Shown in pieces: positions 17,200-26,401 of a stretch of DNA of 42,527 nucleotides. Source of the DNA: Coxiella endosymbiont of Ornithodoros maritimus (lineage in GTDB: Bacteria; Pseudomonadota; Gammaproteobacteria; Coxiellales; Coxiellaceae); NCBI RefSeq assembly GCF_907164965.1, contig NZ_CAJRAM010000036.1:1-42527 (forward strand). The letters run 5' to 3'. Position 1 is the first letter of the stretch, and every line of letters starts with the position of its first letter. Made by a program: the position numbers and the translations under genes. The notes beneath the pieces were generated by a model. The model searched no databases. It worked only from the letters and a program-made list of their open reading frames with translations, and was not told the origin of the DNA.

Positions 17200-18309
17200 T
17201 CAATATTTCGTCAGTGAATGATCGATGGAACTTATCCATGCCATAATGCCTCCTTGCAAGCTGCTGACGTTGGTAAAGCCGTTATCCATGAGCAGTTGAA
17301 CAGCGCGACGGCTACGTTGTCCTGATTTACAATAACAAATGATGAATTTATTTCTGGGAAGGTTCGCTTGACGGGTATCGAGTTCACGTAATGGAATATT
17401 CTGTCCACCGATGTGGCAAATCTCTCGTTCATAGGGCTCACGCACATCTATCAGTAAAAGATGATCATCATTTTGATTTTCCAAGCATTGTACCAATTTT
17501 TGGACCTCTATTTCACGAATTTTTTTTGAATTATCGGTATTTAAAAACAAATTGAGAGCTGATTTACCTTCGTAGCAGCAGGGACATTGGGGATTCTTAG
17601 GAACCATAAGTTCACGTATTCTCATAGACAAGGCATCGATTGTTAATAATCGTCCTGATAATACCTCTCCTTTATGCAATATAATTTTGATCGCTTCTGT
17701 GGCTTGAATGCAGCCTAAAATACCAGGCAATACGCCTAAAACGCCACCAAATGCACAGTTGGGGATGAGCTCTTCAAGCGGAGGCTCTTCATATAAACAA
17801 CGATAACAAGGCCCCTCTTTATAATTGAAAACACTACACTGACCTTGAAATTGATAAATACTGGCGGAAATCAACGGTTTTTTGAGTTGAATGCAGATAT
17901 CATTCAGTAAATAACGCGTACGGTAATTGTCGCTACAATCGATAACAAGTTCAAAGTCTTTTAAAATTTTTGTGGCATTATTTTCATTTAAGAATTCTTC
18001 GTGAACAATAGTCTTTAATGATGGATTAAATCGGCTAAGATAGCTTCCAGCCACCATCGCTTTATTTTTTCCGATATCATCAGGCGAAAAAATTACTTGC
18101 CGCTGAAGATTAGATAACTCTACTTGATCCCCGTCGGCAATACCTATGGTGCCGATCCCCGCTGCCGATAAATATTGCAGCACTGATGCCCCCAAACCAC
18201 CCGCACCTGCACAAAGTATTCTTGCAGCGAATAAATGTGTTTGTCCTTCGTGACCAATTAACGGTAAATGGCGTGCATAGCGCTGAATATCGTCAGAGGT
18301 TAATGTCAT
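17200..18309 (-). CDS. MoeB/ThiF E1-like adenylyltransferase fused to rhodanese
   Basis: Activates the C-terminal glycine of a small sulfur-carrier protein (MoaD or ThiS type) for molybdopterin or thiamine synthesis, and can move sulfur through its rhodanese part. At 369 residues: the E1 domain has GAGGLG (35-40), DGDQVELSNLQRQ, catalytic-type Cys185 in PNCAFGGVLG, and two zinc pairs, CYRC (168, 171) and CPCC (242, 245). The C-terminal rhodanese domain (about 265-362) has the active loop CYCKSGQRSR with Cys327. No MoaD or ThiS gene lies nearby, so the partner cannot be named. The gene stands alone on the minus strand. Confidence 0.88.
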   Translation of the reverse strand: MTLTSDDIQRYARHLPLIGHEGQTHLFAARILCAGAGGLGASVLQYLSAAGIGTIGIADGDQVELSNLQRQVIFSPDDIGKNKAMVAGSYLSRFNPSLKTIVHEEFLNENNATKILKDFELVIDCSDNYRTRYLLNDICIQLKKPLISASIYQFQGQCSVFNYKEGPCYRCLYEEPPLEELIPNCAFGGVLGVLPGILGCIQATEAIKIILHKGEVLSGRLLTIDALSMRIRELMVPKNPQCPCCYEGKSALNLFLNTDNSKKIREIEVQKLVQCLENQNDDHLLLIDVREPYEREICHIGGQNIPLRELDTRQANLPRNKFIICYCKSGQRSRRAVQLLMDNGFTNVSSLQGGIMAWISSIDHSLTKY

Positions 18310-18481
18310 GCGTATTTAGTCTCCGGACAAGGAAGCCACCCAATCATCTTCCTCATCTTGTAACAAATCACAACAAACTTATCAAATACTGCTTTATTCA
18401 TTAGTTTCCTCCCGTTTAAGTTGTAGTAAAAACTATCTGACCTGATAGTCTTTCGCTTTACCTTTTCTATCTTGAACGGAC

Positions 18482-18687
18482 AGCCCGTAGGTTGGGTTGA
18501 GCTTGCGAAGCCCAACAGTATAAAATTTTATTCTCCAGAGCAATCATTATCCTTATCAAGTTTAGCAGAGCAGTTGGTAGGAAAATATCTTTTTCGGCCG
18601 AACAATGAACACTTGAGTAGGACTCTGGGATATTGTATTGTTTCCCTATTTTGTTGGGCTTCGCAAGCTCAACCCAACCTACGGGCT
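18482..18687. mobile_element. MITE with perfect 36-bp terminal inverted repeats
   Basis: A 206-bp non-coding element whose left arm (18482-18517) and right arm (18652-18687) are exact reverse complements over 36 bases; the arm begins AGCCCGTAGGTTGGG. The interior shares ATAAAATTTTATTCTCCA with the copy at 10052-10247. No target-site duplication is obvious. The arms would also fold as a strong RNA hairpin and could stop transcription in either direction. It lies just after the stop of a possible pilin remnant and upstream of the MoeB-like gene. The 172 bases from 18310 to 18481 hold only a short hairpin (ACTATC/GATAGT) and no gene. Confidence 0.9.
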
Positions 18688-18690
18688 TTT

Positions 18691-19102
18691 TTAAGAGGTT
18701 TTTTGGATAACGGCTTGGGTAACGTTGCTATAGCCGGTAGAGTCGCCTCCGGTTTTCACTAAAAAATAGCCATTGGATTTAATAATGTATTGGTAATTTA
18801 AACCGGGGTGTCTTGTTTGGCCTGCGTTCAACCTAATATAAACAAGATAGTTAGGAGGGAAGAGAGCCATCTGGCAATCGGATATAAAATCTTAAATAAG
18901 GATCTCCTCCGTAGTGCCTGCCATTTTTGTCTCGATCATATTTAATATTAATTATTAATTGTACCAATGGGCTCAATTTTCTTAGGGAGGGTAGATTGCC
19001 CGATGTGGGCGCAGAATTGGCCGGCCGTGCCTGGGGCTTTTTGGATAGTGAAAGTTGCGTTGGTGTTATTTTGGAGGGGCTAGGAGAGCTAGGGTGTAGC
19101 AT
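18691..19102 (-). pseudogene. possible minor-pilin (PilX-like) C-terminal remnant
   Basis: The reverse strand reads in one frame YDRDKNGRHYGGDPYLRFY and then, after a shift near 18870, PPNYLVYIRLNAGQTRHPG, LNYQYIIKSNGYFLVKTGG and DSTGYSNVTQAVIQKTS, with a stop at 18691-18693. The final pattern (aromatic core, GG, V-Q-stop) resembles the end of PilX-type minor pilins. No N-terminal methylation motif or hydrophobic helix can be found, so the start is missing. The match is suggestive only; it could be another exported protein. The MITE begins 4 bases beyond the stop. Confidence 0.35.
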
Positions 19103-19208
19103 AGCGGGTTAAGGGAATACAGACTATCAAAGCTAGCCATGAAAGGTTTTTGTTGGAGTGATTTTTGCATAGCAGGGGCCTCGTTCAATTAGAATTGTTT
19201 AATTTTAA

Positions 19209-19240
19209 TATAATTTGTTTGAGCGTCAATTCGATATAAT
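19209..19240 (+). promoter_or_regulatory. possible -10 elements upstream of typA
   Basis: Two perfect TATAAT hexamers (19209-19214 and 19235-19240) lie 70-105 bases before the typA start in a strongly AT-rich leader. No convincing -35 box sits at the right spacing for either. The remainder of the leader to 19312 holds only the AGAGG ribosome-binding site. Confidence 0.35.
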
Positions 19241-19312
19241 TCATTAGCAGTAAACCCCACTTTATGCTAAAAAGACTCCTCCTTTCTATGAAGAGGAAGG
19301 AAGAGGTAAAGC

Positions 19313-21121
19313 ATGATCGAAAATATCCGTAATATTGCCATTATTGCCCACGTGGACCATGGGAAAACAACGCTCGTTGACCAGTTGCTTCAGCAGTCAG
19401 GGACATTGAATGAGCGGGCCGCGCCGGTGGAGCGGATGATGGATTCTAATATATTGGAACGGGAGCGGGGGATTACAATCTTAGCGAAGAACACGGCGAT
19501 CCGCTGGCGGGATTACCGGATCAACATAGTAGATACGCCTGGCCACGCGGATTTTGGGGGTGAGGTTGAGCGTATTTTATCGATGGTCGATTCGGTTTTT
19601 TTATTGGTGGATGCGGTAGAAGGCCCTATGCCGCAAACACGGTTTGTAACGCGTAAGGCATTTTCATGGGGTTTGAAGCCCATTGTAGTGGTGAATAAAA
19701 TTGACCGTCCGGGCGCGCGTCCCGACTGGGCAGTGGAACAGATGTTTGATTTATTTCTCAGTCTAGATGCCACCGATGCCCAGTTGGATTTTCCTGTTAT
19801 TTATGCGTCTGCTTTGAAGGGGTATGCGACGTTGGATCTCTCTTATCCATCGACGGATATGACGCCGTTGTTTGAGACTATTCTCTCAAAAGTGACCCCG
19901 CCTCAGGTCGATTTAAACGGCCCTTTTCAAATGCAAATCTCGTCACTGGATTATTCGAGTTATGTGGGGGCTATTGGAATCGGGCGTATTCAGCGTGGCA
20001 CGATTCAATGGAATACACCTGTTACTATTATTGACCGCGAAGGGAAAAGGCGTTCGGGGCGTGTATTACAATTATTGGGATTTTTAGGGTTGCAGCGAGT
20101 TGAGATCGAAACAGCAGAAGCGGGTGATATCGTCGCAGTGGTGGGTATCGAAAATCTTCGAATTTCGGATACCCTCTGCGATTCACAGCAGGTAGAAGCA
20201 CTCCCTCCGCTAACGGTGGATGAGCCGACTGTTAGTATGACTTTCCAAGTGAATAATTCGTTCTTTGCAGGGCGTGAAGGTAAATTTCTCACGAGCCGAC
20301 AAATTAAAGAACGACTAGAAAAAGAATTAATTGCAAATGTCGCGTTGCGCATTGCCTCTGGGGCTGATGCCGATAAATTTGTTGTGTCAGGTCGAGGTGA
20401 ACTTCATCTATCGGTATTAATTGAAAATATGCGTCGCGAAGGTTATGAATTTGCAGTGTCGCGTCCCGAAGTGATTAAGAAAATGGTCGATGACATTGAA
20501 TGTGAACCGTTTGAAAATTTAGTCTTGGATATTGATGAAGAACATCAAGGCGATATTATCCAAAATTTAGCAAAGCGCAAAGGCGATTTAAAAAATATGA
20601 TATCTGACGGAAAAGGGCGAGTGCGATTGGATTATCTCATTCCCACGCGCGGATTGATTGGTTTTCATTCTCACTTTTTGACACTGACATCGGGGTTGGG
20701 CGTCATGTATCACGTATTTGATCATTATGCGCCGTTAATTGAGGAGTCTTTACAAACTCGTCACCGTGGCGTGCTAATATCGAATAGTCAGGGTGTGGCA
20801 ACTGCTTACGCATTATGGAATTTACAATCGCGGGGTAATTTATTTATTGCTCCCCAGCAGGCGGTTTACGAAGGCATGATTGTGGGCCAACATTCCCGGG
20901 ATAATGATTTAGTCGTTAACGTTTGCCGTGAAAAGCAGCTTACCAACATTCGCGCTGCCGGTAGCGACGAAAATATTATTTTAACGCCAGCGATTAAGTT
21001 TAGCTTAGAGCAAGCCTTGCAATTTATTGCCGATGACGAGCTAGTCGAAATCACCCCAGTGGCTATTCGTTTACGTAAAAAATTATTAAAAGAACATGAA
21101 CGCCGCCGAGCGGAAAGGTAG
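19313..21121 (+). CDS. typA: translational GTPase TypA/BipA
   Basis: Ribosome-associated GTPase related to EF-G, linked to stress, low-temperature growth and ribosome assembly. At 602 residues it is full length. GTPase motifs: AHVDHGKTT (G1, 12-20), RGITI (G2), [14 protein letters not shown] (G3), [12 protein letters not shown] (G4) and SALKG (G5). [22 protein letters not shown] and the C-terminal [27 protein letters not shown] block are specific to TypA. Start chosen at the ATG behind AGAGGTAAAGC. Confidence 0.97.
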   Translation: MIENIRNIAIIAHVDHGKTTLVDQLLQQSGTLNERAAPVERMMDSNILERERGITILAKNTAIRWRDYRINIVDTPGHADFGGEVERILSMVDSVFLLVDAVEGPMPQTRFVTRKAFSWGLKPIVVVNKIDRPGARPDWAVEQMFDLFLSLDATDAQLDFPVIYASALKGYATLDLSYPSTDMTPLFETILSKVTPPQVDLNGPFQMQISSLDYSSYVGAIGIGRIQRGTIQWNTPVTIIDREGKRRSGRVLQLLGFLGLQRVEIETAEAGDIVAVVGIENLRISDTLCDSQQVEALPPLTVDEPTVSMTFQVNNSFFAGREGKFLTSRQIKERLEKELIANVALRIASGADADKFVVSGRGELHLSVLIENMRREGYEFAVSRPEVIKKMVDDIECEPFENLVLDIDEEHQGDIIQNLAKRKGDLKNMISDGKGRVRLDYLIPTRGLIGFHSHFLTLTSGLGVMYHVFDHYAPLIEESLQTRHRGVLISNSQGVATAYALWNLQSRGNLFIAPQQAVYEGMIVGQHSRDNDLVVNVCREKQLTNIRAAGSDENIILTPAIKFSLEQALQFIADDELVEITPVAIRLRKKLLKEHERRRAER

Positions 21122-21132
21122 AGTGAGAGATT

Positions 21133-22077
21133 ATGATCAGGCCAGACTTGGGATCAGAGAAACCGCGTTTAGTGATGCTTGATATAAATGACCTTCTCAG
21201 AATTCAAATTCACGACAAAAGAAAATTGATTTTAGAGATTAGCCGCTATCTGTATCCCCACTTAGAAAAAATAATAGATAAAGCTCAATTATTCTTGATC
21301 CTGGAAGAAAAGGACGACTATTTTTATCTCCGAAGAGAAAAAGAAATAAATGGTTTAACTTTGGAGAGTTTGGAGTGGGGTTTAGGTATCTCAATGTTTC
21401 ATGGATTTATTATCTATAACATAGACAATAAGAAAATTAACCTCGGATGGGATGAAGTTTCTAACCCATGTTATGGTCAAATTATTGCTTTATCCAGTAA
21501 TTATTGTTTTCGTGAAAAACTTAAAAGGGTGTTCCGTTGGAAGCCGGTGCCTTGTTACAAGCAGGCTGATCTCGGGCTTTATGGTTTTTCACAAAAACAG
21601 GATCGCTGGAGAACAGAGGATTTTACTGGGCCGGAACAAGACAAACGAGTGAATGTTTTTGTTGATATTGATAATACCTTGTTGGATCGATTAGCAACGT
21701 ATAAAACGTATAATAAGAGAAAAACGACTTTATTTGCTAACGTTATAAATAAATTGAAAGGCATAAAGCAGCGTTACCCGCAGACGGAATTTTTCATTAT
21801 TACTGCCCGATCTGAGCCGTCCACCCCTGAAGAATGGAAACGAGGAGATGAGTTTTCGACTTTTTCCGTTTTAAAGAAATTGCGAGAAGAAGGGATAGCG
21901 ATCAAAAGGTATAAAGTTATTTTTACAAGTTATTGGGGTGAGGGCCTAGATAACGGTGGAGGAGAAGTGATTTCAAAGGGTGGCAAAATTAATATTATTG
22001 AAAAGAAACTCAAAGAAAAAGAATTATCAGTGCGTCCAGATTTCATTACTTTTTTGAAGGCTCTTACAAAGAATTGA
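21133..22077 (+). CDS. protein of unknown function with a HAD-like motif
   Basis: A 314-residue soluble protein I do not recognise. The first 165 residues show no known domain and are rich in charged residues. From about 172 the chain reads VNVFVDIDNTLLD (178-185 fits the DxDxT nucleophile motif of HAD phosphatases), then YPQTEFFIITARSE (222-228, motif II) and SKGGKINIIEKKLKE (281-295, a possible motif III lysine). No late acidic HAD motif is clear. There are no signal peptide and no membrane segment. It starts 11 bases after typA with a GAGAG site, so it may be co-transcribed. Given the genus, an effector role is possible, but nothing here shows it. Confidence 0.6.
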   Translation: MIRPDLGSEKPRLVMLDINDLLRIQIHDKRKLILEISRYLYPHLEKIIDKAQLFLILEEKDDYFYLRREKEINGLTLESLEWGLGISMFHGFIIYNIDNKKINLGWDEVSNPCYGQIIALSSNYCFREKLKRVFRWKPVPCYKQADLGLYGFSQKQDRWRTEDFTGPEQDKRVNVFVDIDNTLLDRLATYKTYNKRKTTLFANVINKLKGIKQRYPQTEFFIITARSEPSTPEEWKRGDEFSTFSVLKKLREEGIAIKRYKVIFTSYWGEGLDNGGGEVISKGGKINIIEKKLKEKELSVRPDFITFLKALTKN

Positions 22078-22292
22078 ATTCACCATTTCAAAAGCTGGGG
22101 ACATGGGGTCAGGTGGCGGATGTGGAGTGCGCTATTTTTTCAGTTTTGAGTAAGGTCAACCCAATGCCAGAAACTATCTATCTTTTAGAGAGTCTCGCTT
22201 TACCTATGAAAAAACCTTCTTTATTTCAGCCCGGAGTGCATTTTGAAGATGAAAAGGAAGAGAAGCCGCGAGTGCGCTCGATGGGTCATTAA
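22074..22292 (+). CDS. small hypothetical protein
   Basis: A 72-codon frame opening with TTG, overlapping the previous stop by 4 bases. The product is unrecognised; it has a mildly hydrophobic middle and an acidic, then basic tail (FEDEKEEKPRVRSMGH). It may be a real small gene, or the leftover end of a longer one. The next gene starts 32 bases downstream. Confidence 0.3.
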   Translation: MNSPFQKLGTWGQVADVECAIFSVLSKVNPMPETIYLLESLALPMKKPSLFQPGVHFEDEKEEKPRVRSMGH

Positions 22293-22324
22293 GTAGATTC
22301 TTTAAAAAAGGTATTCTTTTTGAT

Positions 22325-23500
22325 ATGTTTTCTAATCAAAAATTACTAATCGGCGTTACCGGCGCTGTTGCCGTTTATAAAAGCGTAGAGTTAGTGCGAC
22401 GTTTGCGAGAAAAAGGCGCTTTGGTTCGGGTGGTGATGACGTCGGCAGCGCAGGTATTTATGACGCCCTTAATTTTTCAAGCCGTATCCGGACATCCAGT
22501 TGCAGTTGATTTATTTTCTTCGGATAGTCCGATGGGAATGGAGCATATTGATTTGGCGCGGTGGGCTGATTTCGTGTTGATTGCTCCGGCGAGTGCTGAT
22601 TTCATTGCGCGGCTGGCTCATGGACGGGCGGATGATTTGCTCACAACCATTTGCTTAGCCACGCAAGCACCAATCGCTGTAACGCCGTCGATGAACCAAC
22701 AAATGTGGCGCAATAAAATTACCCAAACAAATGTGGATCGCTTACGCGATTATGGAATTCACATTTTTGGTCCTGCAACGGGCGAGCAAGCGTGTGGTGA
22801 TTATGGACCGGGTCGATTGCTGGAGCCCGAGGAATTAATTAATCAATTGGCAATTCATAGCATGGAAAAGGTGTTATCGGGGAAACAGGTATTAATAACC
22901 GCAGGGCCAACGCAAGAAGCCATCGATCCTGTGCGCTATTTAACCAATGGCAGTTCGGGGAAAATGGGGTTCGCTTTGGCGGAAGCTGCATTAGCCATGG
23001 GTGCTAATGTCACTTTAGTGAGTGGCCCGACTCCTTTGAAAGTGTCTCAAAAAATCAATCGAATTGATGTTACTACCGCTATCCAGATGTTTGAAGCCGT
23101 TATAAAACATGCGGCAGAATGCGACTTGTTTATTGGTGCTGCGGCGGTGAGCGATTATCGACCAAAAAATTTCTCTCCTCAAAAATTTAAAAAATCCGAT
23201 GCAAATTGGGCGCTTAATTTAGTGCGAAATCCTGATATCATTTCAGAAATAGGGAGATTATCGAATAAACCTTTCGTGCTAGGATTTGCATTAGAAACCG
23301 ATAATCCCATTGAGAATGCGAAATTAAAATTGCAGAAAAAGAGCATGGATGTAATTGTGGTCAACGAGGTGTCAGCGCTTTGCAGCGATGAAAATGCAGT
23401 CACCCTTATAATGCGCTCAGGTAAAACCAAAAAATTGCCGGTGACGACAAAAAAAACTTTAGCCCTACAATTAATGGAGTTTGTTAGCAAAGAAATGTGA
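22325..23500 (+). CDS. coaBC: bifunctional phosphopantothenoylcysteine decarboxylase / synthetase
   Basis: Two steps of coenzyme A synthesis in one chain of 391 residues. The CoaC half (1 to about 180) has the flavin-binding GVTGAVAVYKS, the catalytic His74 in MEHIDLARWAD, the PSMNQQMW clamp and Cys157 in GEQACGDYGPGRL. The CoaB half (about 182-391) shows ITAGPTQEAIDPVRYLTNGSSGKMG, AAAVSDYRP and LGFALET. No residue is missing. The stop overlaps the start of the patatin remnant by 4 bases (GTGA). Confidence 0.95.
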   Translation: MFSNQKLLIGVTGAVAVYKSVELVRRLREKGALVRVVMTSAAQVFMTPLIFQAVSGHPVAVDLFSSDSPMGMEHIDLARWADFVLIAPASADFIARLAHGRADDLLTTICLATQAPIAVTPSMNQQMWRNKITQTNVDRLRDYGIHIFGPATGEQACGDYGPGRLLEPEELINQLAIHSMEKVLSGKQVLITAGPTQEAIDPVRYLTNGSSGKMGFALAEAALAMGANVTLVSGPTPLKVSQKINRIDVTTAIQMFEAVIKHAAECDLFIGAAAVSDYRPKNFSPQKFKKSDANWALNLVRNPDIISEIGRLSNKPFVLGFALETDNPIENAKLKLQKKSMDVIVVNEVSALCSDENAVTLIMRSGKTKKLPVTTKKTLALQLMEFVSKEM

Positions 23501-24565
23501 GGATCGTCTTTTCTGAGACTAAGGGTAAGGAAAACCGAGAAATCTTAAGAAAGACAAAAATAACCTTTTGGATAATTTTTATTGTTTTGCTTGTCTTCGC
23601 CGTATTTATTTACAGAAATTATCGTCTATATCAACCTACCGTGTTGCAAGACAGTCATTTACCATTAAGTGATGACGTTCACGTGGCCCATCGTCCTATT
23701 CCCAAAGGTGTCAAAATTATTCAGATTCTCTCGTTCAATGGCGGCGGAATTCGGGGCATTCTTACGGCTCACGTATTACAATATTTAGAGAAGGTTATCG
23801 GCAAACCCATCTCGAAATTATTTGATTTTGTAACGTCTACCTCGACGGGTTGTCTGATTGCGGCTCAATTATTAACGCCAGATGCCCACGCTAATCCTCG
23901 ATTTACCGTAGCCGAAGTACTAAAAAATTATGATAGAAAGGAACAAATATTAAAGCGTCACTTTGGCTTCACCTTGTTCGCTCAATTATTACTACCGACA
24001 GTTATTACTGCTTATTCCCTAAAAGAGAGAGCGCCCCGGCTTTTTAAGGGCTACAGCGAAGAAGTGCGGCATTATTATTTGTGGGCCGTGTTAAATGCGG
24101 CGACAAGTGTTCTTATTTTTTCCGGCTATGGGCGTACGATCTATTCGTGATAAATATCCCGAAGATATCACAATCGATTGGGGTATTTATACGCCTAATT
24201 CATCGTTAACCGGGCTGGCTCGAGCTTTTGCTTGTTATCCAAAGTCAAATTATCTTCTAGCCCCGATTGGAACGGGGCACCAGATTCCTTCTGTTAGTAG
24301 CAAGCAAGCTACGGATCGGGAAATATTAGGTTGGTGGTGCAGTTTGTTACTGATGTTTTTCAACGCACAGTCCATCGACGCAAATCGAGTTCTCTCAAAT
24401 ATTGATGAAAGTGACGTCCTGGGTTAACGTTTGGATTATTATTATTTTAGTGTTGCGATGGCTAGCGATAGCGAGTTTATTGATAATATCTCTTCAGAGA
24501 ACATAAAACGCTTAAATGCTTACGGGGAGAAATTGGCAGAAGAAAATCGTTTCGAACTTGATTAA
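23497..24565 (+). pseudogene. patatin-like phospholipase, inactivated
   Basis: Opens with GTG at 23497. The first piece (217 residues) has one membrane segment (about 23-39) and then the patatin core: ILSFNGGGIRG (oxyanion hole 82-87) and SKLFDFVTSTSTGCL with Ser116. The usual GTSTG is STSTG here. A frameshift near 24110-24130 moves the rest to another frame: TIDWGIYTPNSSLTGLARAF replaces the normal DGG dyad with DWG, followed by NYLLAPIGTG. An in-frame TAA (24425-24427) interrupts it again before NISSENIKRLNAYGEKLAEE. Patatins hydrolyse phospholipids and are common among intracellular bacteria. This copy is dead. Confidence 0.8.
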
Positions 24566-24602
24566 TTGGCTAAGCCTTTGTCTAATGAATAAAGGGCCAT
24601 AA

Positions 24603-25003
24603 TTAAAAAAAGCTCATTATTAAGGTCGCCAGCATTCCGAGAAAGGGGAGTGTGATAAATCCAAAAATTTCCCAATGAATTTCATTGCAATGAGAGCTTG
24701 TTGAAGTACATAAGTCGATAGGGGCAAATCCAGAGATCATTTGTTGTAAATATTGATAAACCGAAAATAAAAAAACTCAGGACCACTAGTGGTAGAGCAT
24801 ATTTCACCACCACTCGATCCGTCCGATAAGCTGCAATTCCTACATAGGATGGTTAATGGGTAAATACATACCCGTTGATACCAGCATAAATCACACACCG
24901 GGATATGGCGGAGGAGGCTAAGATAAAGCGAGCCTAATGTTGTGATTAGCGCGGTTAGCCATGCAAAATAAAGGCTGTAATTTTTTAATAAACGGGAAAG
25001 CAT
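24603..25003 (-). pseudogene. DsbB/BdbC-type disulfide oxidoreductase, inactivated
   Basis: Reoxidises a DsbA-type partner using quinone. The reverse strand reads SLYFAWLTALITTLGSLYLS then PVCDLCWYQRVCIYPLTIL with the first redox pair (CDLC). A one-base insertion near 24852 breaks the frame. The next frame gives VGIAAYRTDRVVVKYALPLV, and after a second shift near 24765 come FAPIDLCTSTSSHC (second cysteine pair) and FGFITLPFLGMLATLIMSFF before the stop at 24603-24605. All four cysteines survive but in different frames. It follows the DsbA-like remnant by 5 bases, so the two were an operon. Confidence 0.78.
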
Positions 25004-25008
25004 CAATT

Positions 25009-25639
25009 TTAGGCTCGAGATTGCGCCTCTTTGATTAAAGCTTCTATACGTAGACAGCCGGCGTTGCTACCGGATTCATTGTTTTTTTCGCAATTTTTAA
25101 ATTTTTTTGTAAAGCATCAGAATAGTGGCTGCTGAAAATACACTTACTGAGTTGTTTCATATTCACTTGACGCACTGAATTACGCGCAAATTGTAATAGC
25201 CTGTGGGTGGTTGCCCAATTTTGAGTCTCGTTGGGTTGACGTTGACAAAGGTAACTCACAAAAGGGAAGAAATAATTTTTACTTTGCTTAATAAAGGCAC
25301 AAAGCAGCGTTGCCAGCGGGGGGGAGAACCCGGCAAAAAAGCTAGCGTTATTAGGGTATATTTAGCGACACCAGTGTTAATATATTTTTTCTTAATGGCA
25401 TGAAGAACCTCTACGTTGAATCTGGCGCAATTCGGATACTTTAAATCTTCAAAAGTCACGATATGCACAGGCGCAGCAGGGTTTCCCAAGGTGGGTTGGC
25501 CTTTGGTATTAATGGTTATCGCTTTGGGTACAGCGGGTTTGGAAAGAGCAAGCGCTATCGCTGAAATGATAAGAGCGATAGCGACTGTGATAAGAACTAA
25601 AGGTTTTACAAAAGTTTTTTGAATAATTGTCTCCCGCAT
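25009..25639 (-). pseudogene. DsbA/BdbD-type thiol oxidoreductase, inactivated
   Basis: The first piece has an N-terminal membrane anchor (about 11-33) and TLGNPAAPVHIVTFEDLKYPNC, the thioredoxin-like active site. The first cysteine of CxxC is tyrosine here (KYPNC), so the redox pair was lost as well. A frameshift in the C/G run near 25318-25324 separates FLPGSPP from the continuation AGNAAL. The rest continues in another frame: RQVNMKQLSKCIFS and NPVATPAVYV, then a small deletion before LRIEALIKEAQSRA and the stop at 25009-25011. Partner of the DsbB-like remnant. Confidence 0.75.
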
Positions 25640-26300
25640 TGCAAATTTGCTCGCAAAGCCACCCCCATTAACCCCGGTTTGGGTAAATCCAAATGGTTCA
25701 CAAGGGTAGCATATTCTTCTGTCCGCTCACCTGCAAGCGGGGATTATAGTGTTTTTCTTCCCCAATGGTGCTCACTGCCATGCCTTTGTAATCGTGAGTG
25801 GGATAAACTTGAAGGGCATCGGGCAATTTTAATAATTTGTGAAATAAACTGTCATACTGTTGATAAGGGTCACCACTTTAAAAATCCGTACGTCCGGTAC
25901 CGCGAATTAGTAAGGTATCTCCTGTAAATACTCGGTTATCCATCAAGTAACTATAGGAATCCTGAGTGTGCCCGGGAGTGTGTAAGGCTCTTAATTGAAT
26001 GCCATCAATCGTGATTTTTTCGTTATCTTTAGTTTTTAAATTAACGTGTTCGGCGCAACTTATTTTACCCATGCCAATTTGACTCTGAAATTTTTCTTGA
26101 AGCGAGGTAGTGGCGGTGATGTGATCTGCGTGGATGTGCGTTCCAATGCTCAAGACCACCTCTAATTTCAATTCATCAAGGCCTAATATACAATGGCATC
26201 TGTTCCAGGACAGGATCGATCAATAAAGCCTCTCGCTCGTAACCGCTGGTGATGAGGTAGGTGTAGATGCAAGAGATTGCATCAAAGAGCTGATTAAATA
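25606..26300 (-). pseudogene. persulfide dioxygenase-like (ETHE1/Blh) metallohydrolase, inactivated
   Basis: Reverse-strand pieces in order: LFNQLFDAISCIYTYLITSGYEREALLIDPVLEQ, THIHADHITATTSLQEKF (metal ligands HxHxDH), LRALHTPGHTQDSYSYL, VFTGDTLLIRGTGRTDF, YPTHDYKGMAVSTIGEEKHYNPRL, and HLDLPKPGLMGVALRANLQCG. These are the hallmarks of the ETHE1 group, which oxidises glutathione persulfide. An in-frame stop follows GRTDF, and further shifts lie near 26180 and 25730. Its end overlaps the start of the DsbA-like remnant. The 5' limit is approximate. Confidence 0.8.
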
Positions 26301-26401
26301 GCGTGAAAAAAAGAGTACACTTTACTTTTTTAAATTGAAACTACCTGGGCAGATACAAATTTGATATAGTTTAAGCTTGTTGAAATTGCAGGAGATTATC
26401 G

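Noticed and set aside
18306-18515. Open frame upstream of the MoeB-like gene
   Set aside because: It runs into one arm of the MITE and has no protein-like character or homologous motif.
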